Assembly (NCBI RefSeq): GCF_014201195.1
Contig: NZ_JACHDS010000001.1
Span: 3,472,001 to 3,536,000, forward strand
Direction: 5' to 3'
Source of the DNA: Nocardiopsis mwathae
GTDB taxonomy: Bacteria; Actinomycetota; Actinomycetes; Streptosporangiales; Streptosporangiaceae
DNA length: 64,000 bases
Shown: one piece after another, positions 55,613 to 64,000 of the stretch
Numbering within the stretch: the first letter of the stretch is position 1
How the letters are laid out: each line of letters starts with the position of its first letter
Made by a program: the position numbers and the translations under genes
Notes under the pieces: generated by a model
The model's input: only the letters and a program-made list of their open reading frames with translations
Told to the model about the DNA's origin: nothing
Databases searched by the model: none

Positions 55613-56377
55613 TCACGCGTCCACGATGTGCCGCAGGTACTTGTCGGGCACGGCGAGGAAGCGCTTCCAGTGGTCGACCACCTCCAGCTCGTCCCACGCG
55701 GGGCGCCGGATACCGTGCTCGCCGACCTCGACGATGTCCGCTCCGGGCGTGGCCGCCAGGACCGGCGAGTGGGTCGCGCAGATGATCTGCGCACCCGCCC
55801 GGCCCGCGTCATGCAGCAGGCCGACCATCTGCAGGCAGGAGGCGAAGGACAGCGCGGACTCGGGCTCGTCCAGGAGGTAGAGGCCCGGCTCACCGAGGAT
55901 CGTCCGCAGCACGGTCATGTACCCCTCACCGTGGCTGCGGACGCGCAGGTCGTCCTGCCAGTAGCCGGGGATGATGATGTCGGAGGAGCTGATGAACTCG
56001 ATGAAGTCGAACGCGGTCTCGGCGCGCAGGAAGTAGCTGCGCGACTTGAGCTTCCGGTTGGCGGCGTACTTCGCGCCCAGCGCGGTCGGCTCCAGCTCGA
56101 TGTCCCTGCCGAGGACGGACTTGTCCCCGGGGTCCCTCCGCCGCTGGATCCGCCCCCGGCCACCGCGCGGGTCGATGTCGTAGGCCTCGGCCATCGCCTC
56201 GACGATGGTCGACTTGCCCGAGCCGTTCTCACCGACCAGGAAGGTCACCGGCCGACGGAACTCCAGCCCCTTGTCGGCGATCTCGGCTACGGCGGGAATC
56301 GTGTAGGGCCACGCTTCTCGGTCGATCCCGTCCTCGCCCTGCCACGGCTCGGGCACGTGGATGCGGCGTACGAGCAT
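55613..56377 (-). CDS. AAA-family ATPase, ABC-like small ATPase
   Basis: 254 residues. Walker A is GENGSGKST (about 50-58), Walker B with the catalytic Glu is LYLLDEPESALS, and CATHSPVLAATPGADIVEV is the H-loop region. A canonical ABC signature is absent; PGYWQDDLRVRSHGEGYM stands at its place, as in the predicted ATPase group to which it belongs (COG3910-like). Role unknown; a soluble stand-alone protein. GGGGGAG precedes ATG 56377. Confidence 0.8.
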   Translation of the reverse strand: MLVRRIHVPEPWQGEDGIDREAWPYTIPAVAEIADKGLEFRRPVTFLVGENGSGKSTIVEAMAEAYDIDPRGGRGRIQRRRDPGDKSVLGRDIELEPTALGAKYAANRKLKSRSYFLRAETAFDFIEFISSSDIIIPGYWQDDLRVRSHGEGYMTVLRTILGEPGLYLLDEPESALSFASCLQMVGLLHDAGRAGAQIICATHSPVLAATPGADIVEVGEHGIRRPAWDELEVVDHWKRFLAVPDKYLRHIVDA

Positions 56378-56497
56378 GGATGCTCCCCCTCTGGTTCCCC
56401 GGCTGCGCGCAGCCACTGACCTGCGGGGAAAGGAGGATAGCGGCATCAAGGGACCATTCCGGCACCCGAGGCGCGGTCCACCGGCCCCCGGCGCTGC

Positions 56498-57601
56498 TCA
56501 GTCGGCACCTCCACCGCCGTCACCGCCGTCACCGCCGCCGCCGTCATCACCGCCCCCTCCGTCGTCGCTACCGCCCCCGCCGTCGCCGCCGGTATCGCCC
56601 CCGCCGGACCCGCTGCCACCGCCCGCACCCGACGCGTCGGCAGAGCCGACGCAGTCCCCGGCGAAGCCGCAGAGGTCCCCGAGGGCGACGTCTCCGTGTG
56701 CCCCGGACGTTCCTTCGCCCGTGCCCGGAGCGATCGCTCGGGCGGCAAGATCGCTCCCGGTCGCAGGATCGACGGGCATGCGCCCCATGTCGGCCAAGCC
56801 CGTCAGGGCCGTGAAGCGCAGGGCGGCCGCCACGGCGAGGCGTTCATCGCCCCTCGGCCGCGCCCGGACGTGGCGCCGCCGTGCCTGTGCCAGAACGGCG
56901 TCACCGGCGGCGGTACGGGCGGTCAGCTCACCCCCGGTGAGGATGCCCAGGATGCGCAGCACCGCCCAGGACACGACCAGGACCACGCCGATACCCAGCG
57001 CCTGCGCCCCCATGTCCCGAGTCCAGGCATCCGGTGCGACCACGAACACGGCTCCCCCGGCGAGCAGGGCGAGAATGCCCACGTAGGCGATCCACCTCAG
57101 CAGGCCCAGCGTCCAGGAGCGCATGCGGAGCGCCCGCGACAGCTCGGCCGAGCCGACGTAGAGGCGCAGGGCGGTGAGTCCACTCGGAACGGAGCGCCGC
57201 CCGTAGTCGGCCATGGCCGCGGCGATGAGCCGCTTCGCGCCGGCATGCCCACGGAAGCGCAGGGCGCGCAGGATCGCCTGCTCCATCGGGTGGTCCTCGC
57301 CGGTCACAGGGTGAAGGCCCCCGACGCCGGCGAAGGAACCGTCGCGCCCACGGGCGACCCGGCCCCGCAGGTACATGTCGGTGAACACCACCTCGGCCAT
57401 CCGCCGGGCCCCGCCGGCCAGGAACGCCAGCTCGGCAGGGGGCAGGTCATCGGCGTCGGGCGGCGCGATCGGGGTCGCGCCCCGGACCTCGGCGCGGTGG
57501 ACGAGGTATCCGCGCATCTGGAATATGCCGAGGATCAGGACGATCACGAGCATCTCAAGGCCGAGGATCACGATCGGGAGATATCCGGCCGGGTGCGTCA
57601 T
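56498..57601 (-). CDS. TIGR04222-like membrane protein with Gly-rich tail
   Basis: 367 residues. An N-terminal helix (YLPIVILGLEMLVIVLILGIF), a cytoplasmic domain (PPAELAFLAGGARRMAEVVFTDMYLRGRVAR ... MEQAILRALRF), two further helices (LLRWIAYVGILALLAGGAVFVVA; GIGVVLVVSWAVLRILGIL), and a tail whose last 60 residues are almost all Gly, Ser and Asp. This is the TIGR04222 pattern; such proteins often end in Cys or Gly runs and have no known function. GGAGG precedes ATG 57601. Confidence 0.75.
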   Translation of the reverse strand: MTHPAGYLPIVILGLEMLVIVLILGIFQMRGYLVHRAEVRGATPIAPPDADDLPPAELAFLAGGARRMAEVVFTDMYLRGRVARGRDGSFAGVGGLHPVTGEDHPMEQAILRALRFRGHAGAKRLIAAAMADYGRRSVPSGLTALRLYVGSAELSRALRMRSWTLGLLRWIAYVGILALLAGGAVFVVAPDAWTRDMGAQALGIGVVLVVSWAVLRILGILTGGELTARTAAGDAVLAQARRRHVRARPRGDERLAVAAALRFTALTGLADMGRMPVDPATGSDLAARAIAPGTGEGTSGAHGDVALGDLCGFAGDCVGSADASGAGGGSGSGGGDTGGDGGGGSDDGGGGDDGGGGDGGDGGGGAD

Positions 57602-57826
57602 GTGACCTCCTTGCCGCGGCCACATGCGGACGAGTGGACGGGTGGACGGATGGACGAACGGAGAGCTCGGGCGGGCTGCGCCTTCGTCCCCATTGTCCGG
57701 CCTCCGGACGCGGGGAGGGGATTCCGCACCCCTCAGTCGTGCGGCCGATAACGGTCCAATCCCACCCGTAAGCCCACATACCACGCCCGTTCAAACCATG
57801 GAAATGGCGGCGCCCTCCCCACCGCC

Positions 57827-57839
57827 TATAACGACCGCC
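57827..57839 (+). promoter_or_regulatory. -10 box of a leaderless promoter
   Basis: TATAAC at 57827-57832, seven bases before ATG 57840, and no Shine-Dalgarno: the classical spacing of a leaderless actinobacterial gene. Confidence 0.6.
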
Positions 57840-59909
57840 ATGACCCTCACACGGCACCAGTTCATCGCCGCCGGGGCCGGTGCCCTCGGCGCATCACTCC
57901 TCCCCCCGTCGGTGCACACCGCGCTGGCCCGGCCCATCCCGCAGGGCGGGCTGGAGGCCATCGGCCACGTCGTCTTCCTGATGCAGGAGAACCGGTCCTT
58001 CGACCACTACTTCGGCACGATGAAGGGGGTGCGGGGCTTCGGCGACCGCAACGCCATCGAGCTGCCGGACGGCGGCGGCGTCTTCGAGCAGCCGAACGAC
58101 TGGGGCGAGGCCGTGCTGCCGTTCCCGGTCCGCGACGCCGCCGAACTGGTCGGGAAGGACCTGCAGTACATCGACGCCCTCCCCCACGGGTGGCCCGACG
58201 GGCAGCGGTCCCGCGGCGACGGCTGGCACAACGGCTGGATCCCGGCCAAGAGCGCCGCCACCATGACCTTCTACGACCGCCGCGACATCCCCTTCCAGTA
58301 CGAGCTGGCCGACACCTTCACCATCTGCGACCACTACTTCTGCTCGGTCCTGTCGTCCACCAGCCCCAACCGCAACTACCACTTCACCGGCTACACCGGT
58401 TACGAACCCGGGACACGGCGCCGCGCGATCGCCAACGACGCCTACGCCGAGGACACCCACCCCGGCTACGACTGGGCCACCTACGCCGAACTGCTCGAAC
58501 AGGCCGGGGTGAGCTGGCAGGTGTACCAGGAGTGGGACAACTTCACCGACAACCAGCTGGAGTTCTTCGCATCGTTCAAGGACATCGCGGTCAAGGCGCT
58601 CCAGGGCGATCACCCGGCGATGGTCTACTACTACGACGCGCTGGCCAAGGCGTCACCCGCGGAGCGCGAACGGATGGAGGCGCGCCTGGAGGAGGGCGTC
58701 GCCCGGCTCGGCGACCACGAGCGGCGCCTGTTCGAGCGGGCCCTGCGGCGCCACCCCACCGGACGGACCGCGGCGGCCTTCCGCGCCGACGTCGAGGCGG
58801 GCACGCTTCCGCAGGTCTCCTACATCGTCCCGTCGGCCGCCGACTCCGAGCACCCCTCGGTGTCCTCGCCGATCCAGAGCGCCACCATCACCTACCAGGT
58901 GCTGGACGCGATCGCGTCGAACCCCGAGGTATGGGACTCGACGGTGCTCTTCATCAACTACGACGAGAACGACGGCTTCTTCGACCACATGCCGCCACCG
59001 GTTCCGCCCGACGACGTGGCGGAGGAGTTCTACCGGGGCGATCCGATCGGCCTGGGCATGCGGGTGCCGATGATCGCGATCTCGCCGTGGACCGTGGGCG
59101 GGTACGTCAACTCCCAGGTGTTCGATCACACCGCGGTGGTGCGGTTCCTGGAACGGCGGTTCGGGGTGACGGCGCCGGACATCAGCGATTGGCGGCGCAC
59201 GGTCTCCGGCGACCTGACGTCGGTGTTCGACTTCACCGCGGCCGGTAGGCCACCCCGGCCGACCCGACCCGGCCCGGTCCCGCCCTTCGAGGGCCGCTGG
59301 CGGCCGCTGCCGCCCCGCGAGCAGCGGATGCCCGAGCAGGAGCCGGGGACCCGGCCGGCCCGCCCGCTGCCCTACCAGCCCGACGCGTCCGCCCGCGTGG
59401 TGGACGGCGCCGTCGAGCTCACCCTGCGCAACACGGGCAGTGAGAGCGTCCACTTCATCCTCTTCCCCTACGGCGGCGAGCTGCCGCGGCCGCGCCACTT
59501 CGACGTGTCCGGCGAGGCGAGCGAGCGCATCGGCGTCGGCGGCGACGCCTACCGGCTCGTGCTGACCGGCCCCAACGGGTTCCGCCGGGAGTTCGCGGGG
59601 TCGGTGGCGGACGGGGCCTCCCGCGCCGCCGAGGTCGCCACCGAGATCGAACCGAACGCGCGTACGCTGCGGCTGCGCTTCGCCAACCGCGGCGAGCGGA
59701 CGCTGACGTTCTCCCTGCGGCCGCGTGCCTACACGGATCGGTCGGGCAGGACCGTCACCGTGGCCCCGTCCTCCCAGCGGACGGTGGTGTGGCCGACCAG
59801 GGACGGCCACGGATGGTACGACCTGGACGTGACACTGGCCGAGGACGAGGGGTTCTCCCGCCGCCTCATGGGCCACATCGAGAACGGCAGCCCGAGCATC
59901 ACGGGGTGA
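57840..59909 (+). CDS. plcC: Secreted phospholipase C, phosphoesterase family
   Basis: 689 residues of the bacterial PLC/acid phosphatase superfamily. The metal-site start FLMQENRSFDHYFGTMKGVRGFGD, STSPNRNYHFTGYTG, SYIVPSAADSEHP, NYDENDGFFDHMPPP, and the later RVPMIAISPW and VFDHTAVVRFLERRFG are all present. Two C-terminal DUF756-type beta domains (about 515-600 and 605-685) follow. It splits phospholipids outside the cell, releasing phosphate head groups. The signal looks Tat-like (TRHQFIAAGAGALGASLLPPSVHTALA), but the twin arginine is Arg-His. ATG 57840 was chosen for the leaderless -10. The symbol is by similarity to actinobacterial plcA-D and approximate. Confidence 0.88.
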   Translation: MTLTRHQFIAAGAGALGASLLPPSVHTALARPIPQGGLEAIGHVVFLMQENRSFDHYFGTMKGVRGFGDRNAIELPDGGGVFEQPNDWGEAVLPFPVRDAAELVGKDLQYIDALPHGWPDGQRSRGDGWHNGWIPAKSAATMTFYDRRDIPFQYELADTFTICDHYFCSVLSSTSPNRNYHFTGYTGYEPGTRRRAIANDAYAEDTHPGYDWATYAELLEQAGVSWQVYQEWDNFTDNQLEFFASFKDIAVKALQGDHPAMVYYYDALAKASPAERERMEARLEEGVARLGDHERRLFERALRRHPTGRTAAAFRADVEAGTLPQVSYIVPSAADSEHPSVSSPIQSATITYQVLDAIASNPEVWDSTVLFINYDENDGFFDHMPPPVPPDDVAEEFYRGDPIGLGMRVPMIAISPWTVGGYVNSQVFDHTAVVRFLERRFGVTAPDISDWRRTVSGDLTSVFDFTAAGRPPRPTRPGPVPPFEGRWRPLPPREQRMPEQEPGTRPARPLPYQPDASARVVDGAVELTLRNTGSESVHFILFPYGGELPRPRHFDVSGEASERIGVGGDAYRLVLTGPNGFRREFAGSVADGASRAAEVATEIEPNARTLRLRFANRGERTLTFSLRPRAYTDRSGRTVTVAPSSQRTVVWPTRDGHGWYDLDVTLAEDEGFSRRLMGHIENGSPSITG

Positions 59910-59993
59910 ACCCCCGCGTCGCGACCGCTCGGGTGGCGGAGCCGGGGGAGGCACCGCCACCTCAGGCGCGTGCCTCCTCCTACGCTGTCGTCC

Positions 59994-60470
59994 ATGCCGA
60001 TTTCCATCCATGAGGCCGCGTGGGACCACCCGACAGGAGTACGGCTCCGCCGTGACCAGGAGCGGGAGACGATCTCCCGCTACGACGGGGACCTTGAGCT
60101 GGGGCCGAAGCCCTCGGCGGCCGACATCGACGTGTTCCTGCTGGCCGCGGAGGCCGAGACGGGCGAGACCGTGGGCTGCGGCGGGCTCCGGCGGCTGGAC
60201 CCGGCCACATTCGAGATCAAGCGGATGTATGTGGTTCCCGAGTGGCGCGGGCGCCGCATCGGCCGGGAACTCGTGCGGGCGCTGGAGGACGCCGCGCGGC
60301 AACGGGGCGCCGCGCGGGTCCGACTGGAGACCGGCGACAAGCAGCCGGAGGCGATGCGGCTGTACGAAACCTGCGGCTACCACCGCATCGAGCGCTACGG
60401 CTACTACGTCGGCTGCGAGGCCAGCGTCTGCTACGAACGCGTCCTCGACGAGGACGCCCTCACCCCATGA
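59994..60470 (+). CDS. GNAT-family N-acetyltransferase
   Basis: 158 residues. The acetyl-CoA loop is VVPEWRGRRIGRELVRALEDAA, and RLYETCGYHRIERYG closes the fold. ETVGCGGLRRLDPATFEIKRMYV is the usual strand pair. TACGCT at 59981-59986, seven bases before ATG 59994, and lack of a Shine-Dalgarno suggest a leaderless transcript. Substrate unknown; it lies between phospholipase C and the DISARM genes, facing the latter. Confidence 0.85.
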   Translation: MPISIHEAAWDHPTGVRLRRDQERETISRYDGDLELGPKPSAADIDVFLLAAEAETGETVGCGGLRRLDPATFEIKRMYVVPEWRGRRIGRELVRALEDAARQRGAARVRLETGDKQPEAMRLYETCGYHRIERYGYYVGCEASVCYERVLDEDALTP

Positions 60471-60854
60471 CCCGGCGCACCCCCGACGCCGTCGGGTCAT
60501 GCCCCCGACCGCCCGACGCGCAGCGGCCCCGAGAAGGCAGGGAGACCATCGTTCCCGGTACTTCGCGCCGCCCCTGTGCCACCCGGGTACGGCCGTGGCG
60601 GAGGCGACGCGGAGTCCCGTCATTCGGAACGGGCCCACGTGCCGCACCTCGACGTCTCGAAGGCGTGGTCGCGGGCATCGATGGTCACGACCTGGGGACC
60701 GGAGCCCACACTGTCGGTGATGACCGAGTCGAAGGATCCGCGGCCTCCTCGGTCGCCGCGAGCGAACCGAAGATCCCCCGAGCATGAACGCGCCCACGGC
60801 GGCAAGGACGCGAAGCGCTGCCTCGGCTCCACCACGGACGTACGGCCCGCCCGT
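60471..60854. other. Intergenic region between the GNAT and drmC genes
   Basis: 384 bp between convergent genes. Open frames are short and low-complexity. I see no DNA methyltransferase (drmMII would be expected here in a class 2 DISARM), no RNA and no clear repeat. Confidence 0.45.
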
Positions 60855-61670
60855 TCAGGCCCCTGCCGCAGGGACGAGCATGCGCGCGTCGCCGCGCATC
60901 AGGGCGCGGAAGTGTCCGACGATGCGGCGCACCGTGTCCGGGTCGTGTACCAGCACGCCGACTTCGATGTTCTCGTTCATGGCGTGGCCGGTCAGGTTCG
61001 CGCTGCCGATCAGGGCGACGCGGTGGTCGGCCGCGATCACCTTCGCGTGGAGTGAGGCTCTTCCGTCGGCTCCTCGGTGTTCGCGCGGCCAGCGCCAGAA
61101 GTCCGCCAGACCGGCCACGCGTGCGAACGCGTCCACGGCCCCCGTCGCGTCCTCCAACACCACGTTGATCCGGACTCCGCGCCCCGCCGCGGCGGCGAGT
61201 GCGTCCATGACGCCGTCGGCCCGGTAGGCCGCGTAGCTGACGATCAGCAGCTCGCGCTCGGCCTTCCCGATCACCTCGGCGACCACGGCGGAGGTCAGCC
61301 GTGTGGGGACATCGGCCACGGATGGCCCGGTGATGACCACGTCACCGCGCCGATCGGCCGTCCGCTCGCTCACGTGGGAGGCGGCCAGCAGGGCGAGTGC
61401 CACGGCCGAGCCGGGAGTGTCGGGAGACCCGGCCCAGGCCGCGACGAGTCGGTCGGCCAGTGGCGCCAGCCCGTACCCCGGGCGAGACGCGAGCAGATGA
61501 GCGGTCAGGCCGGCGGCGCTCGGCCCGGAAGCCTCCTCAAGCACCCGCGCCCACGCGGCGGCGTGCCCTGGGGCGAGCTCCTGCGCGACCTCCGCGAGGG
61601 CGGCGGGCAACGTCCCGCCCTCCGCGGTTCCCCGGCCCGGAGTCCGGGGCGCACCCCCTCTCCCCCTCAC
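60855..61670 (-). CDS. drmC: DISARM phospholipase-D-like protein DrmC
   Basis: 271 residues. LHAKVIAADHRVALIGSANLTGHAMNENIEVGVLV is a PLD HxK(x4)D motif followed by GSAN; the N-terminal half is helical, and ELLIVSYAAYRADGVMDALAAAAGRGVRINVVLE is the first PLD-like half. Only one full HKD is present, as usual in DrmC. GTG 61670 overlaps the drmB stop by 4 bp; TTG at 61604 is another option. DrmC is part of DISARM anti-phage systems but is reported as dispensable in at least one. Confidence 0.85.
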   Translation of the reverse strand: MRGRGGAPRTPGRGTAEGGTLPAALAEVAQELAPGHAAAWARVLEEASGPSAAGLTAHLLASRPGYGLAPLADRLVAAWAGSPDTPGSAVALALLAASHVSERTADRRGDVVITGPSVADVPTRLTSAVVAEVIGKAERELLIVSYAAYRADGVMDALAAAAGRGVRINVVLEDATGAVDAFARVAGLADFWRWPREHRGADGRASLHAKVIAADHRVALIGSANLTGHAMNENIEVGVLVHDPDTVRRIVGHFRALMRGDARMLVPAAGA

Positions 61671-63595
61671 CCGAAGAACCCGATCCCCGCCTCCGCGTCG
61701 ACGATGGTGTCGACGACCAGCGCGCGGTCGAGGTAGTGGTTGCCGCGTACGCAGGAGGTCTCCGCCGCGTACAGGCACGCGTGGCACGCCGCCCCGGAGA
61801 GGCGGGCGTGGTCGGCGGGGTCGTACTCCGCGCACAGGGGGTCGGAGCTGCACAGCCGGGCGGCCTCCAGCGCCTGGGAGACGAGGGAGTCCAGCCGGGC
61901 GTGGTCGGCCCCCAGGGAGACGAGGCCTCCGAGGGTTCCCTCGCTGTCGGAGGCGGCGGTGTAGAGGAGCACCCCCGCCATCGGCTTCTCGCCTCCGCGC
62001 GCGTAGACCCGCTCGGCGATACCGGCCGCACTGTACCCCGATTCCAAGGAGAACTCGCGGATCAGGCAGTGCGCGAAGGAGTGCAGCAGCACGTAGCGTG
62101 CCCCCGGCCACTCACTCGGGTCGAGCCCGCGGGCGGTGCGCCACGCGATGTGCCCCCGGCGCAGCCGCTCCTCGCGCCGCCGCACTTCCGGCCTGCGCTC
62201 CCAGGCGGCGATCCTGTCCTCGTCGAACTGGAGGAAGACGCCCTCGCCGCGCTGCTCCGCGCACGGCACCCAGGTGGGCGGCTCGACGGACAGCCGCGCC
62301 ACTCGGCTCTCCTCGGTGTGCAGGACGTCGAACTCCGGGGGGTCGACCCGGGTGAATCCGTACAGGGCACTGACCTCCCGCAACCGGGGCACCAGCACCA
62401 CCCGGTGCAGGAACTCCGCCGCCTGGCGCGGCATCCGCTTGGGCCGGGCCGTGGTGAAGTCAGGGACGTCGACCGGCTCCGGGCGGGTGAACGCCTCCCA
62501 CTCCGGACCCGCGATATCGATCGCGTCGCCGGTGTCGCCGGTGTCGTCGGTGTCGTCGCCGTCGCCGTCCGAGCCGGCCCGGTCCTCGGCGGCCCGGCCC
62601 TGGACCGCCGCCCACACTTTCTCGAACCCGAAGGGCTCGAACTCCGGCCAGAATGCCATGGCGGGCAACACGTCGCGCGCCGCCTCCTGGGGCAGCCGCG
62701 CGACGGTCGACAGCCCGAGGTTCCAGTGCTTCTCGATCTCGTGGTCGAGCGGTTCATCCTGCTCCGGCAGGCTGAACACGGGGATCTGCAGGGGGAACCA
62801 GCCGTTGGTGGCCCCCAGCGCCATGGCACGGGGCTCCTCCCCGCACCCCTCGAAGACGCCGAGGTGCGGGTGGCGGCCCCGGCAGGCGGGCAGGTTCTCG
62901 TCGGCGTTCTTCTGCCCCATGGCGTCGACCATCGAGCGCGACGCGCCGCACCCGCACTTCACGATGACGTTGGCCGCCTCGCCGGACGTACCGAACTCCA
63001 CCATCTTCAGGGTGTGCCCGACGTCGGCGGAGTCGGGTTCGGCGCCCCGGTGCACGAAGTACATCCACGGGAAGTCGTCGAGATGGCCGTTGCCGCAGGC
63101 CATCACGAAGCGCGCGGGAACGGCCGTGGGGCGCTTGTTGCCGCTGCCGTAGCAGTTGTGGACGTAGCGGCTCTTCTCCGGCCTGAAGGCGTTGGGCACC
63201 ATCTCGAAGCTCCCGCCGCTCGACACCCCCGCCACCGGTACGCGGCCGAGCCGGTTGCAGTCCCGCCGGGTACACCGCAGCCAGCGCGGAAACGCGGCGA
63301 CGGGCACCCCGACCTGTGTCCAGGGCTGGAACACGTCGGTGGACGCGGGGGTGTAGGGGGGCATGCGCAGTTCGGCGACCTGGTCGCCGAGCCGCTTCCG
63401 CACGGCGGCCAGCAGCCGGTTCTCGGTGATCCGCGCCGCGTGCTGCCGGTCCCACCGGTCCAGCCCCCGGATGATCACCGAAAGGTTCGGCATGTCGGTG
63501 ACCGCGCCGATACCGAAGGTGTGCAGGAGTTGGCTGGCCCGCAGCTCGCCGACCCGCAGCGTCTCGTGCGCGCGCTCGGTTCCACGCTCGCTCAT
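61667..63595 (-). CDS. drmB: DISARM protein DrmB (DUF1998)
   Basis: 642 residues. The N-terminal start is LRASQLLHTFGIGAVTDMPNLSVIIRGLDRW. Cysteine pairs CTRRDCNR, CGNGHLDDFPW and CGCGAS suggest zinc sites. The C-terminal DUF1998 domain has LLHSFAHCLIREFSLESGY, LLYTAASDSEGTLGGL, CSSDPLC and ACHACLYAAETSCVRGNHYLDR. DrmB works with the helicase DrmA in the DISARM core that binds incoming phage DNA. ATG 63595 overlaps the drmA stop. An internal Asp/Gly/Thr tract (around 62535-62580) looks like an expanded repeat. Confidence 0.92.
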   Translation of the reverse strand: MSERGTERAHETLRVGELRASQLLHTFGIGAVTDMPNLSVIIRGLDRWDRQHAARITENRLLAAVRKRLGDQVAELRMPPYTPASTDVFQPWTQVGVPVAAFPRWLRCTRRDCNRLGRVPVAGVSSGGSFEMVPNAFRPEKSRYVHNCYGSGNKRPTAVPARFVMACGNGHLDDFPWMYFVHRGAEPDSADVGHTLKMVEFGTSGEAANVIVKCGCGASRSMVDAMGQKNADENLPACRGRHPHLGVFEGCGEEPRAMALGATNGWFPLQIPVFSLPEQDEPLDHEIEKHWNLGLSTVARLPQEAARDVLPAMAFWPEFEPFGFEKVWAAVQGRAAEDRAGSDGDGDDTDDTGDTGDAIDIAGPEWEAFTRPEPVDVPDFTTARPKRMPRQAAEFLHRVVLVPRLREVSALYGFTRVDPPEFDVLHTEESRVARLSVEPPTWVPCAEQRGEGVFLQFDEDRIAAWERRPEVRRREERLRRGHIAWRTARGLDPSEWPGARYVLLHSFAHCLIREFSLESGYSAAGIAERVYARGGEKPMAGVLLYTAASDSEGTLGGLVSLGADHARLDSLVSQALEAARLCSSDPLCAEYDPADHARLSGAACHACLYAAETSCVRGNHYLDRALVVDTIVDAEAGIGFFG

Positions 63596-64000
63596 GCGCC
63601 CTGCCCCGTTTCCATCTTCGCGGTCGTCGCGCCCCGCGGCCGGAACCCCGGCGCGTCGTCGTCTCCGAGGTCGTCGGCGGTGTCCAGCACCAGGCGGATT
63701 CCGTCCTCCACCTCCCGCAGCGAGGTGGGGCAGGTGGTCCGGCCCCATCCGCCGCCACGCGGCTCGGCCAGCAGCCCCATCACGTCATCGCTCGTGCCGG
63801 ACAGCTTGTAGACGAGGTCGGCGCCCTGTTCCCGGCGCCGCTTGTCCCAGATGTCCAGGCGGGTGTTGAGCTGGTCCTCGACGCTCCGCGCCGCCGCCTG
63901 GTCACCGGTGACGTCGCGGGCGCGGTTCTTGACCTCGGACAGGACGTAGGCGGCGTCCTTCCCGCTGCGGTCGAAGATCTGCGCGGTCGCGTTCGCGTTG
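63592..64000 (-). CDS. drmA: DISARM helicase DrmA, C-terminal end only
   Basis: Only the last 136 codons are in the window. The reading frame gives YVLSEVKNRARD near the edge, then VMGLLAEPRGGGWGRTTCPTSLREVEDGIRL. PTSLREVE near the end, 30-40 residues before a helicase C terminus, is characteristic of DrmA as I recall it, and drmB follows with ATGA coupling. DrmA is a large SNF2-type helicase (usually over 1000 residues), so about nine tenths lies beyond 64000. The tail after it (DDAPGFRPRGATTAKMETGQGA) is poorly conserved. Confidence 0.85.
   Translation of the reverse strand, partial: NANATAQIFDRSGKDAAYVLSEVKNRARDVTGDQAAARSVEDQLNTRLDIWDKRRREQGADLVYKLSGTSDDVMGLLAEPRGGGWGRTTCPTSLREVEDGIRLVLDTADDLGDDDAPGFRPRGATTAKMETGQGA

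Noticed and set aside
60620..60835. Possible short gene on the minus strand between GNAT and drmC
   Set aside because: 71 codons without a recognisable domain, Shine-Dalgarno or -10 box; I cannot support it.
61671..62111. Longer DrmC start overlapping drmB by over 400 bases
   Set aside because: The extension is Arg/Gly/Pro-rich antisense-like sequence; the GTGA junction at 61670 explains the start.

Overview
The window is chromosomal DNA of a very GC-rich actinomycete. Third codon positions are almost all G or C, GTG and TTG starts are common, and it carries actinobacterial hallmark genes (two subtilisin-inhibitor-type proteins, an NB-ARC/TPR/LuxR regulator pair, the dxr-rseP-ispG block, a TIGR04222-like membrane protein and a DUF4081-type GNAT). 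It looks most like Nocardiopsaceae/Streptosporangiales, but no rRNA or other decisive marker is present, so the genus is inference. I recognised no tRNA, rRNA, CRISPR array or intact transposase.

Layout. 1-767: 3' end of hisS. 1012-7697: two large paralogous regulators in tandem, then a truncated, probably catalytically dead adenylate-forming protein. 7762-9776: a HATPase anti-sigma-like protein and an orphan CooC/MinD-like P-loop ATPase with palindromes upstream. 10289-15391: a complete peptide-type ABC importer (lipoprotein, two permeases, one fused double ATPase). 15468-19038: two secreted protease inhibitors with different reactive-site residues flank a TetR regulator and a TagGH-like exporter with visible operators. 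19414-22679: pta-ackA. 22955-27920: aldehyde and alcohol dehydrogenases, an alpha/beta hydrolase and a luciferase-like monooxygenase, whose two transcription units share an operator-like palindrome. 28072-29277: a low-GC pair (membrane protein and nucleotidyltransferase-fold protein) of unknown role.

29419-42019 holds the conserved actinobacterial order dxr-rseP-ispG-GNAT, but split: about 7.6 kb lies between ispG and the GNAT gene. That insert carries a secreted tripeptidyl-aminopeptidase-like hydrolase, an Lrp regulator, lysine 2-monooxygenase (davB), delta-aminovaleramidase (davA), a cationic amino-acid permease, a MITE-like element and a PIN-toxin fragment. Together these read as a lysine uptake and degradation module (lysine to 5-aminovaleramide to 5-aminovalerate). 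42377-57601 is housekeeping and envelope material: two secreted peptidases, a glutamate symporter, an aldehyde dehydrogenase, a PBP4-type carboxypeptidase, a three-part coiled-coil protein of unknown function, ssb, a predicted 3-methyladenine DNA glycosylase, an LPXTG surface protein, an AAA ATPase and a TIGR04222-like protein. 57840-60470: a phospholipase C and a GNAT.

The right edge (60855-64000, minus strand) is drmC, drmB and the 3' end of drmA, the core of a DISARM anti-phage system that continues outside the window. The points most worth following up are the perfect 72-bp palindrome next to ssb, the split inhibitor/exporter locus, the coiled-coil protein at 50626, the low-GC pair at 28072 and the degenerate adenylation protein at 6849.
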